A program made the translations under genes and the position numbers. The notes beneath the pieces were generated by a model. The model worked only from the letters and a program-made list of their open reading frames with translations. It made no database searches and was not told the DNA's origin. From NCBI RefSeq assembly GCF_019695415.1, contig NZ_JAIFKJ010000135.1:1-9972 (forward strand): a stretch of 9,972 nt of DNA, written 5' to 3'. The DNA comes from Thiohalocapsa sp. (lineage in GTDB: Bacteria; Pseudomonadota; Gammaproteobacteria; Chromatiales; Chromatiaceae). This document shows, piece by piece, positions 1-5,295 of the stretch. The number at the start of each line of letters is the position of its first letter. Positions within the stretch are counted from its first letter, which is position 1.

Positions 1-205
1 CCCTAACGCGAGCCGAGCAGAGCGCGCAGCGCTGCAGGGCGGAACCGAATCCGCGCTCTGGTGGCTGCACAGACAGACGGCTCGACGCGGCAGCAAGTTT
101 CAAGCGCTCGTTTGAATTCCAGGGAACAAATCCCCCGCCGAGCACTCTGTTTAAGTAGGCGCTGATCGGCGCGGGTCCGTCGGGCTTCCCCCTCCCGGCG
201 GACCT

Positions 206-226
206 TTTCCCGAGACACTCGGGAAA
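206..226 (+). other. Perfect 8-bp hairpin preceding the terminator
   Basis: TTTCCCGA at 206-213 is exactly complementary to TCGGGAAA at 219-226 across a 5-base loop, GACAC. It lies only four bases before the terminator stem, so a rightward transcript would end in two stacked hairpins. No T-tract follows on either strand, so it is not itself a classic terminator. It could be part of a structured RNA or a 3' stabilising hairpin. Which of these it is cannot be told from the sequence. Confidence 0.5.
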
Positions 227-230
227 CGTT

Positions 231-269
231 ACCCCGGCTGCTTCCCCCGAGCGCCGGGGTTTCTTTTTT
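231..269 (+). terminator. Strong Rho-independent terminator, rightward
   Basis: ACCCCGGC (231-238) pairs perfectly with GCCGGGGT (253-260). Inside it, after one bulged T, GCTT (240-243) pairs with GAGC (249-252) around a CCCCC loop. The total is 12 base pairs, directly followed by TTCTTTTTT (261-269). This is the best terminator in the window. It ends a transcript entering from the left or starting within 1-230. It lies about 175 bases before gshB, so gshB needs its own promoter unless there is readthrough. Confidence 0.88.
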
Positions 270-409
270 GGGCTCTGCACGCGATGCCGCCTGTCGCCAG
301 GTGTTGCGGGATGTCGGGCAACTTACAGCCAACACTTCTTCGCCGCTCAGACGGTTCGCCGGTGTTTCGCACAGACGGCAACGACGCGTCAAAGGCGGGG
401 TGGCAACGG

Positions 410-438
410 CTGAGTCGCCCCGGCGCTTGGGGTAAACT
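410..438 (+). promoter_or_regulatory. Candidate sigma70 promoter of gshB, leaderless geometry
   Basis: TAAACT at 433-438 (4 of 6 matches to TATAAT) lies six bases before the gshB ATG at 445. A weak -35-like CTGAGT (3 of 6) sits at 410-415 with a 17-base spacer. Transcription would then begin at or next to the A of the ATG, giving a leaderless or nearly leaderless mRNA. The only purine-rich run nearby, GGGG at 429-432, is 12 bases from the ATG and would be a poor ribosome binding site. This is inferred from sequence alone. Confidence 0.4.
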
Positions 439-444
439 GAACGC

Positions 445-1398
445 ATGAAGCGAGAAGTCGGCGTCGTTATGGACCCCATCGGCTCCATCAAGATCGCGAA
501 GGACAGCACCTTCGCGATGTTGCTGGCAGCCCAACGGCGTAACTGGTCCTTGTGGTACATGGAGCTCGGCGACCTGTTCCTGCTGGACGGGGCGGCGCAG
601 GCACGCATGCGCCCGCTCAGTGTCAGCGACGACCCTGCCGGCTGGTTCACGCTGGGAGAGGCTGAGCGGCGTCCCCTGGCTGCGCTGGATACGGTGCTGA
701 TGCGCAAGGATCCGCCCTTCGACATGGAATACGTCTACGCCACCTATCTGCTGGAGCTTGCGGCCGCCGAGGGCTGCCTGGTGGTGAACGACCCGCGCAC
801 CCTGCGTGATGCGAACGAGAAGGTCTTCGCGGCGCACTTCCGGGACTGTGCACCACCACTCACGGTCACGCGCAGCTCGGCGGTGCTGCTGGAATTCATC
901 GCCGCCCATGGCGATACCGTGCTGAAGCCTCTGGACGCCATGGGCGGGCGCTCCATCTTCCGCGTCCGCAGCGGGGATCCGAACACGGGCGTCATCATCG
1001 AGACGCTGACGGACCATGGCGCACGCTTCTGCATGGCCCAGCGCTTCATCCCGGAAATCACTGCAGGCGACCGGCGGGTGCTGATGGTGGACGGCGCTCC
1101 CGTGCCCTATGTGCTGGCCCGTATTCCGTCGGCGGAAGGCGGTCGCGGCAACCTGGCCGCCGGGGCTCGGGCGGAGCCTGCGGCCATCAACGAGCGCGAG
1201 CGCTGGATTGCGGACCGGGTGGGCCCAGAGCTGCGCGCCCGGGGCGTGCTCTTCGCCGGCCTCGATGTCATCGGTGACTACCTGACAGAAGTGAATATCA
1301 CGAGCCCCACCTGCATCCGCGAGATCGACCGCGCCTACGGCACCGACGTTGCCGGCGACCTGCTGGCCTGCATTGAGGCCCGTCTCGGTGCCCGCTGA
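445..1398 (+). CDS. gshB: Glutathione synthetase (ATP-grasp)
   Basis: Catalyses the second step of glutathione synthesis in the cytoplasm: gamma-glutamylcysteine + glycine + ATP to glutathione + ADP + Pi. The 317 residues match the usual gammaproteobacterial length of about 316. Signature stretches run in the family order: GVVMDPIGSIKIAKDST at the N-terminus, MRKDPPFDMEY (86-96), the ATP-grasp segment KPLDAMGGRSIFRV (161-174), GDRRVLMVDG (208-217), the glycine-rich GRGNLAAGARAEP (233-245) and the C-terminal metal/substrate segment with TEVNITSPTCIREI (281-294). The ATG at 445 gives the canonical N-terminus, and no better start lies upstream. The gene is first in a rightward run: the ApbE-like gene begins about 20 bases after its stop or overlaps it, depending on the start used. 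gshB beside tonB and yqgE is conserved in pseudomonads. No oddities seen. Confidence 0.97.
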   Translation: MKREVGVVMDPIGSIKIAKDSTFAMLLAAQRRNWSLWYMELGDLFLLDGAAQARMRPLSVSDDPAGWFTLGEAERRPLAALDTVLMRKDPPFDMEYVYATYLLELAAAEGCLVVNDPRTLRDANEKVFAAHFRDCAPPLTVTRSSAVLLEFIAAHGDTVLKPLDAMGGRSIFRVRSGDPNTGVIIETLTDHGARFCMAQRFIPEITAGDRRVLMVDGAPVPYVLARIPSAEGGRGNLAAGARAEPAAINERERWIADRVGPELRARGVLFAGLDVIGDYLTEVNITSPTCIREIDRAYGTDVAGDLLACIEARLGAR

Positions 1399-1417
1399 GC
1401 GGCCCCGCGCCCCAGCC

Positions 1418-2551
1418 ATGGTGGGCCGCGCGCTAAACAAAGCTGTCGCCGACGCGACGGCCGCGAGGTGGGCGTCCTGGCCGGTGCTTGTCTTGCTGAT
1501 GGCCCTGCTCGTCAGCCTGCTCGCAGGCTGCCGCGGCGCCGAGACGCCCGTCTACACGACGCAGTTCATCGCGTTCGATGCCGCGGTAGATCTCAGCATC
1601 GTCGGCAAGCTCAAAGAGGATGCCCAGCGCGCCTCGGCGGAGGTGGAGGAGGACTTTCGCTTCCTGGACTATGCCACGAACGCGTGGGCGCCCGGACCGA
1701 TGATCCGCGTCAATGAGCTGCTGCCCAAGGGCGAGCCCTTCGCCGCGCCGCCGTCACTGCTGCCCTTGCTGCGCCAGAGCCAAGTGCTGGCACTCGAGAG
1801 CCGCAACCTTTTCAATCCGGCCATCGGCCACCTGCTCAAGCTCTGGGGCTTCCACGCCGCGGAGCCCGAGTGCCGACCGCCGCCAGCGGATGCCGCCATC
1901 GAGCGCCTGGTATCGGCGGCGCCGAGCATGGCGGATCTCTATCTCGACGGCCTCATGCTCCAGAGTGACAACCAAGCGGTCCGGCTCGACTTCGACGGCA
2001 TCGCGGTGGGCTACGCCATGGACCTTGCCATGGAGAACCTCCGCGAGCGTGGCATCCGCCACGCCATGCTCAACAAAGGCGACGACGTGCGCACCATGGG
2101 TAACCGCGCCGGTCGGCCCTGGCGGGTGCCGGTGCGACGCGGCAGCGGCACGGGCGTGCTCGGCATCATCGATGTGGTGGGCGACACGGCCATCTTCACC
2201 AGCAGCGTGCATGGGCGCAATTTCATCTACGAGGGCCAGATCTACCACGACATCATCGACCCGCGCACCGGCCGCCCCGCAACCGGTCTGCAGGCGGTGA
2301 CCGTGATGCACGACGGCTCCGCCACTGTGGCCGACGCCGCGGCCGACGCCTTGATGGTGGCTGGCATGGCGGACTGGCGGGACGTCGCAGCGCGACTCAA
2401 CCTGCGCTATGTCCTGCTCATCGACGACGCCGGCACGGTGCACATGACACCAGAGATGGCCGAGCGCATCGAGCTCCTCGACGACCGCAACGACATCGCC
2501 ATCACCGAGCCCGTCGCGACGCCCGTGGACTCGGGCGACCCGAGCGCCTGA
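1418..2551 (+). CDS. apbE: ApbE-family lipoprotein (FAD:protein FMN transferase-like), divergent
   Basis: The fold family is recognisable. The N-terminus has a hydrophobic signal and lipobox LLAGC (Cys 38 from the chosen ATG), followed by ApbE landmarks: FNPAIGHLLKLWGF, DGIAVGYAMD, PWRVPVRR and IIDPRTGRPATG. ApbE enzymes attach FMN through a phosphoester to Thr/Ser of membrane redox proteins in the periplasm, using FAD and Mg2+. Several usually conserved positions differ here: the Lys of the A-K-G-Y-A-x-D motif is Val (E. coli ApbE also lacks it, having Glu), NxGGD reads NKGDD, the His directly before IIDP is Asp, and the metal-ligand Thr of the DALATA motif is Asp (DAAADA). Activity is therefore uncertain. 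At about 377 aa it is of normal ApbE size, with an acidic tail after the fold. Start is uncertain: ATG 1418 has no ribosome binding site, while GTG 1388 has GAGG at 1375-1378 and overlaps gshB. No flavinylation target (Rnf, Nqr, NosR) is nearby. Confidence 0.85.
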   Translation: MVGRALNKAVADATAARWASWPVLVLLMALLVSLLAGCRGAETPVYTTQFIAFDAAVDLSIVGKLKEDAQRASAEVEEDFRFLDYATNAWAPGPMIRVNELLPKGEPFAAPPSLLPLLRQSQVLALESRNLFNPAIGHLLKLWGFHAAEPECRPPPADAAIERLVSAAPSMADLYLDGLMLQSDNQAVRLDFDGIAVGYAMDLAMENLRERGIRHAMLNKGDDVRTMGNRAGRPWRVPVRRGSGTGVLGIIDVVGDTAIFTSSVHGRNFIYEGQIYHDIIDPRTGRPATGLQAVTVMHDGSATVADAAADALMVAGMADWRDVAARLNLRYVLLIDDAGTVHMTPEMAERIELLDDRNDIAITEPVATPVDSGDPSA

Positions 2552-2558
2552 CTCGCCC

Positions 2559-3542
2559 ATGCACGGCCCCTCCCCAAGCACGGCGTTTGGTCACTGGGGC
2601 GGGACGACCGCCGCGCTGCGCGGGCCTATGCTCCTCGCCGTGAGCATCGCCGTCCTCCTGCACCTGGCGCTGCTGCTGGGACTTCGCTTCGAGCTGCCGG
2701 AGCCTGTACCGCCGCCACTGCGCACCCTGGAGGTGATGACCGTCGAACAGCCCGCGCGCGGCCCCGCCGATACGCCGGCCGATGCGGGGCGTGCCCAGGT
2801 GGACCGAGCAGGCGACACCCAGGCACCCCTGCCGGAGGTAACTGCCGACAGCAGCGCGGCGGCCTCGACTTGGGCAGACACGGCCGACCGGGCAGACACC
2901 GAAGACCGCGCACCCGCGTTACCGCCGACGGATCACTCCGGCACCGGCACCGACGGCGAGGTCCACACGCAGCCCACGCGTAATCTCCTCGATACCGGAG
3001 CAGACGCCATGGTCGGCATGCTTTCGGACCTCGGTGCCGAGGTGCCGCTGCCAGAGCTCGCAACCGCGGCGCCAGCGCGGAAGCCTGCACCCGACGCCCG
3101 CACCATCTTCGCCACCCGCGGTGACGAGATCGCAGCCCTGAACGCCCGAGTCAAAGCCCGTGATCAGGAGCGCACCGGCCGCGAGCGCCGCAAGGCCATC
3201 AGTACCAACACCAAGGAGTACCGCTATGCGTCCTACCTGGACGCCTGGCGGCGCAAGGTAGAGCGCATCGGCAACCTGAACTATCCGCAAGAGGCGAAGG
3301 AGAAAGCGCTCTTCGGCAGCCTGATCCTGCACGTGGCAGTGCGCGCCGACGGCAGCCTGGAGGGGGTACGGGTGGTGCGATCCTCGGGCCACGAGGTGCT
3401 CGATCAGGCGGCGGTGAGTATCGTCCAGCTGGCGGCGCCCTTCGCACCCTTCCCGGACGACATCAAGGCGGAGACGGACGTGCTTGACATCACCCGCGTC
3501 TGGCAGTTCCAGCCCAATCACCGGCTGGGCTGGAACGACTGA
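2559..3542 (+). CDS. tonB: TonB-type energy transducer protein
   Basis: An inner-membrane protein that spans the periplasm and transmits proton-motive force from ExbB/ExbD-type motors to outer-membrane partners. Of 327 residues, 24-42 form a single N-terminal signal anchor containing the His typical of TonB anchors (His35). Residues about 45-165 are a low-complexity Asp/Ala/Thr/Pro linker, acidic rather than the Pro-Lys/Glu-Pro spacer of E. coli TonB. Residues 186-220 are charged and helix-prone. The C-terminal TonB domain (about 220-318) includes YPQEAKEKALFGSLILHV, a VRADGSLEGVRVVRSSG strand pair and the closing ITRVWQF. It starts 7 bases after the ApbE-like stop, so co-transcription is likely; a start at Met24 (2628) is also possible. 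No exbB/exbD is present here. In P. aeruginosa the gene at this position is tonB3, reported to be required for normal twitching motility and type IV pilus assembly, so a pilus-related role is possible. Confidence 0.9.
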   Translation: MHGPSPSTAFGHWGGTTAALRGPMLLAVSIAVLLHLALLLGLRFELPEPVPPPLRTLEVMTVEQPARGPADTPADAGRAQVDRAGDTQAPLPEVTADSSAAASTWADTADRADTEDRAPALPPTDHSGTGTDGEVHTQPTRNLLDTGADAMVGMLSDLGAEVPLPELATAAPARKPAPDARTIFATRGDEIAALNARVKARDQERTGRERRKAISTNTKEYRYASYLDAWRRKVERIGNLNYPQEAKEKALFGSLILHVAVRADGSLEGVRVVRSSGHEVLDQAAVSIVQLAAPFAPFPDDIKAETDVLDITRVWQFQPNHRLGWND

Positions 3543-3559
3543 AGAGCCCGCAGGCTCGC

Positions 3560-3588
3560 TTGCCAGGGTGCGACCGGGCCGGGATACT
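3560..3588 (+). promoter_or_regulatory. Candidate sigma70 promoter of yqgE, leaderless geometry
   Basis: TTGCCA at 3560-3565 (5 of 6 to TTGACA) is followed after exactly 17 bases by GATACT at 3583-3588 (4 of 6), six bases before the yqgE ATG at 3595. The -10 to ATG spacing equals that at gshB. The -10 lies inside a 13-base palindrome, GGGATACTATCCC (3581-3593), that touches the start codon. A shifted reading, TACTAT at 3585-3590, matches 5 of 6 but gives a 19-base spacer. There is no Shine-Dalgarno sequence before the ATG. Confidence 0.5.
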
Positions 3589-3594
3589 ATCCCC

Positions 3595-4158
3595 ATGAGC
3601 TTTGCCACGTCGCTGACCAATCATTTCCTCATCGCGATGCCGGGCCTGCAAGACCCGAACTTCTCGCGCACTGTCGCGTATGTCTGCGAGCACACCGAGC
3701 AGGGCGCCATGGGGATCGTCATCAACCGGCCCATGGACATCAAGCTCGGTGAGGTGCTCGACCAGCTCGACATTGAGCCCAATGTCCCCGGGATTGCCGA
3801 GACCCAGGTCTTCCTGGGCGGTCCGGTGCAGACCGATCGAGGCTTCGTCATTCATTCCGGCCCCAAGGAATACGACTCCACCTTGACGGTGACACCAGAC
3901 ATCCGCGTGACGACGTCGCGGGACGTGCTGGAGGCCATCGCCAACGGGCAGGGCCCGGAGCAGCGACTCGTCGCCCTTGGCTACGCCGGTTGGGGCGAGG
4001 GCCAGTTGGAAGAGGAGCTGAGCGCCAACGCCTGGCTGAGCGGCCCGGCGGACGGCCAGATCATCTTCTCCCGGCCGCCCGGCGAGCGCTGGCTCGCCGC
4101 CGCGCGGCTGCTCGGCATCGACCTCAACCTGCTGAGCGGCGAGGCGGGGCATGCTTGA
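3595..4158 (+). CDS. yqgE: YqgE/AlgH family protein
   Basis: A 187-residue protein of the UPF0301 (YqgE/AlgH) family, the normal length. The N-terminus SFATSLTNHFLIAMPGLQDPNF and the segments GAMGIVINRPM, VFLGGPVQTDRGFVIH and ALGYAGWGEGQLEEEL are highly typical. The biochemical role is unresolved; AlgH was named from a link to alginate regulation in P. aeruginosa, and the protein is presumably cytosolic. The frame is open further upstream, but the ATG at 3595 is chosen because it gives the family's standard N-terminus and lies directly behind a promoter-like element. It sits 52 bases after tonB and 100 bases before ruvX. The conserved yqgE-ruvX pairing in proteobacteria supports the call. No missing or unusual residues noticed. 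Confidence 0.95.
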   Translation: MSFATSLTNHFLIAMPGLQDPNFSRTVAYVCEHTEQGAMGIVINRPMDIKLGEVLDQLDIEPNVPGIAETQVFLGGPVQTDRGFVIHSGPKEYDSTLTVTPDIRVTTSRDVLEAIANGQGPEQRLVALGYAGWGEGQLEEELSANAWLSGPADGQIIFSRPPGERWLAAARLLGIDLNLLSGEAGHA

Positions 4159-4163
4159 GGCAG

Positions 4164-4200
4164 GGCCTAGGGCCGAGCGGCTAGGGGCTAGGCGGCTGCG
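4164..4200 (+). repeat. Short-period GGCTAGG-like tandem repeat rich in CTAG
   Basis: In the yqgE-ruvX gap the sequence reads as consecutive 7-8 base units: GGCCTAG, GGCCGAGC, GGCTAGG, GGCTAGGC, GGCTGCG. CTAG occurs at 4167-4170, 4181-4184 and 4188-4191, and again at 4234-4237 outside the array. CTAG is generally one of the rarest tetranucleotides in proteobacterial genomes, so four in about 70 bases is unusual. It has no coding role, and the function is unknown. Confidence 0.5.
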
Positions 4201-4203
4201 CGA

Positions 4204-4220
4204 CGTCGGCTGTGCCGACG
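4204..4220 (+). repeat. 7-bp inverted repeat in the yqgE-ruvX gap
   Basis: CGTCGGC (4204-4210) and GCCGACG (4214-4220) are perfectly complementary around a TGT loop. GC-rich sequence follows rather than a T-run, so it is not an intrinsic terminator in the usual sense. It could be a REP-like palindrome or an mRNA structure between yqgE and ruvX. Confidence 0.5.
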
Positions 4221-4258
4221 CCGGCCGGGGCGCCTAGAGCAGCCCTGGGCGAGATGCG

Positions 4259-4717
4259 TTGGGCACGCTGCTCGGCTTCGATTTCGGCACCCGTAAGGTC
4301 GGTGTCGCCGTCGGCCAGACGGTCACCCGCACCGCGAGCCCGCTGACGACGCTGCGCCACCGCGGCAGCAAGCCGGACTGGGCCGCCATTGAGGCGCTGA
4401 TCCGCGAGTGGCGCCCCGATGCCGCGGTGCTAGGGCTGCCTTTCAACATGGACGACACCGAAGAAGAGACCCTGGCGGTACCGGTACGCCGCTTCGCCCG
4501 CCAGCTGACGGGGCGCTTCGCCCTCCCGGTGCACCTGGTGGACGAGCGCCTCACCACCATCGCCGCCGAGCGCGCCCTCAGCAGTGAAGGGCGCTTCCCG
4601 GGGTCCGATGCCGGCCGGGGTAAACGGCGACAACACGGCAGCCGGGACGCGGACGCACTCGACGCCTACGCCGCCAAGCTGATCCTGGAAACCTGGCTCA
4701 CCGAAGTGCGCCCATGA
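4259..4717 (+). CDS. ruvX: Putative pre-16S rRNA nuclease / Holliday-junction resolvase RuvX (YqgF)
   Basis: An RNase H-fold nuclease of the YqgF family, implicated in E. coli in 16S rRNA 5'-end maturation and related to Holliday junction resolvases. The 152 residues are the usual size. Visible motifs are FDFGTRKVGVAVG (7-19, with the first catalytic Asp at 8), GLPFNMD (59-65), VDERLTT (94-100) and the C-terminal acidic ALDAYAAKLILE (133-144). The C-terminal loop SDAGRGKRRQHGSRDAD looks a few residues longer than usual. TTG at 4259 is the only start codon in frame after the stop at 4235-4237, and it gives a short but plausible N-terminus. An ATG five bases upstream (4254) is out of frame. A weak GCGAG lies before it. 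The gene overlaps pyrR by four bases (ATGA). Confidence 0.92.
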   Translation: MGTLLGFDFGTRKVGVAVGQTVTRTASPLTTLRHRGSKPDWAAIEALIREWRPDAAVLGLPFNMDDTEEETLAVPVRRFARQLTGRFALPVHLVDERLTTIAAERALSSEGRFPGSDAGRGKRRQHGSRDADALDAYAAKLILETWLTEVRP

Positions 4718-5295
4718 CCCCCAACGAGCCACCCATCGCCAACACGGCACTGTTTCGGGACGCGGCGGCGGTGGAGACCGCCATCGCCCGCATGTCGCAG
4801 GAGCTGCAAGCCCTGCTCCGGGCGCGTGGTGCAACGTCGGCACTGATGATCGGCATCCACACCGGCGGGGTCTGGGTGGCCGAGCGCCTGCACGCCCTGC
4901 TCGGGCTGACGGAGCCGCTCGGGCATCTCGACATCTCTTTCTATCGCGACGACTTCACCCGCATCGGCATGCACCCGCGCGTGCGCCCGTCGCACCTGCC
5001 GGTGGCCGTGGACGATCGCCACGTCGTGCTGGTGGACGATGTGCTCCAGTCCGGGCGGACCATACGCGCGGCGCTGAACGTGCTCTTCGACTACGGCCGA
5101 CCGGCATCGGTGCTGCTGGCGGTGCTCGCCGAGCGCGGCGGGCGCGAGCTGCCGATCGAGCCCAACGTGGTTGGCCTGCATGCGGATCTGGCGCCGGGCG
5201 AGCACCTGAAGCTCGCGGGCCCGGACCCCTTGACGCTCCATCGCGGCAGCCCGCCCGCAGGGCGCAGCGGCGGCAGCGAGGCCGCCGGCTCATGA
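4714..5295 (+). CDS. pyrR: PyrR: pyrimidine regulatory / uracil phosphoribosyltransferase-type protein
   Basis: A type I phosphoribosyltransferase fold related to B. subtilis PyrR, which senses UMP/UTP and has uracil phosphoribosyltransferase activity. The PRPP-binding signature VVLVDDVLQSGRTIRAA is at 104-120, the diphosphate loop IHTGGVWVAERL at 48-59 and the family segment LDISFYRDDF at 72-81, followed by GRPASVLLAVLAERGGRELPIEPNVVG. At 193 aa it is somewhat longer than the roughly 180 aa of Bacillus PyrR; the extra is a Gly/Ser/Pro tail after residue 178. It is translationally coupled at both ends (ATGA overlaps with ruvX and pyrB). There is no leader with antiterminator/terminator structure before pyrB, because the genes overlap. 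Bacillus-style attenuation between pyrR and pyrB is therefore not possible here; in pseudomonads PyrR's exact role is less clear. Confidence 0.94.
   Translation: MTPNEPPIANTALFRDAAAVETAIARMSQELQALLRARGATSALMIGIHTGGVWVAERLHALLGLTEPLGHLDISFYRDDFTRIGMHPRVRPSHLPVAVDDRHVVLVDDVLQSGRTIRAALNVLFDYGRPASVLLAVLAERGGRELPIEPNVVGLHADLAPGEHLKLAGPDPLTLHRGSPPAGRSGGSEAAGS

Larger units (their letters stand above)
1..444. other. Non-coding leader region upstream of gshB; no supported gene
   Basis: I find no convincing gene in these 444 bases. On the + strand the three frames close early: one at base 4, one at 113-115 and one at 156-158. The last two could at most be the tail of a gene that starts left of the window, and neither tail is recognisable. 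The minus-strand open frames here are extensions of the antisense shadow of gshB, with low-complexity Arg/Ser-rich translations. The stretch does contain structure: a stem-loop at 99-116 (7 pairs including one G-U, loop GCTC), a short one at 122-134, a perfect 8-bp hairpin at 206-226 and a strong terminator at 231-269. The divergent pilG seen beside gshB in Pseudomonas is not visible here. Bases 270-410 show nothing I can interpret. Confidence 0.6.

Noticed and set aside
1..158. C-terminal end of an upstream + strand gene (stops at 113-115 or 156-158)
   Set aside because: Neither tail resembles a known protein and there is no way to choose between frames from this window.
294..371. Imperfect direct repeat (CGCCAGGTGTTGCG / CGCCGGTGTTTCGC) before gshB
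   Set aside because: Short, with mismatches, two copies only; not distinguishable from chance.
3..725. Long minus-strand open frame (240 codons) over the gshB upstream region and 5' end
   Set aside because: Arg/Ser-rich low-complexity translation with no family resemblance, and it runs antisense to the clear gshB gene; typical GC-rich shadow.
1349..1417. TTG at 1349 as start of the ApbE-like lipoprotein
   Set aside because: It would overlap gshB by 50 bases and place over 40 residues before the signal hydrophobic core; ATG 1418 or GTG 1388 are more reasonable.
229..1440. 403-codon minus-strand open frame antisense to gshB
   Set aside because: Its length is explained by the third-position GC bias of gshB; the translation is His/Arg/Gln-rich without recognisable domains.
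1754..2581. 275-codon minus-strand open frame antisense to the ApbE-like gene
   Set aside because: Val/His-rich shadow translation, and the + strand frame has clear ApbE motifs and a lipobox.
3544..3557. GAGCC-CGCA-GGCTC hairpin just after tonB as a terminator
   Set aside because: Only five base pairs and no T-run follows.
4254..4300. ATG at 4254 as start of a separate small gene before ruvX
   Set aside because: Out of frame with RuvX, and its translation is a shadow of the conserved RuvX N-terminus.
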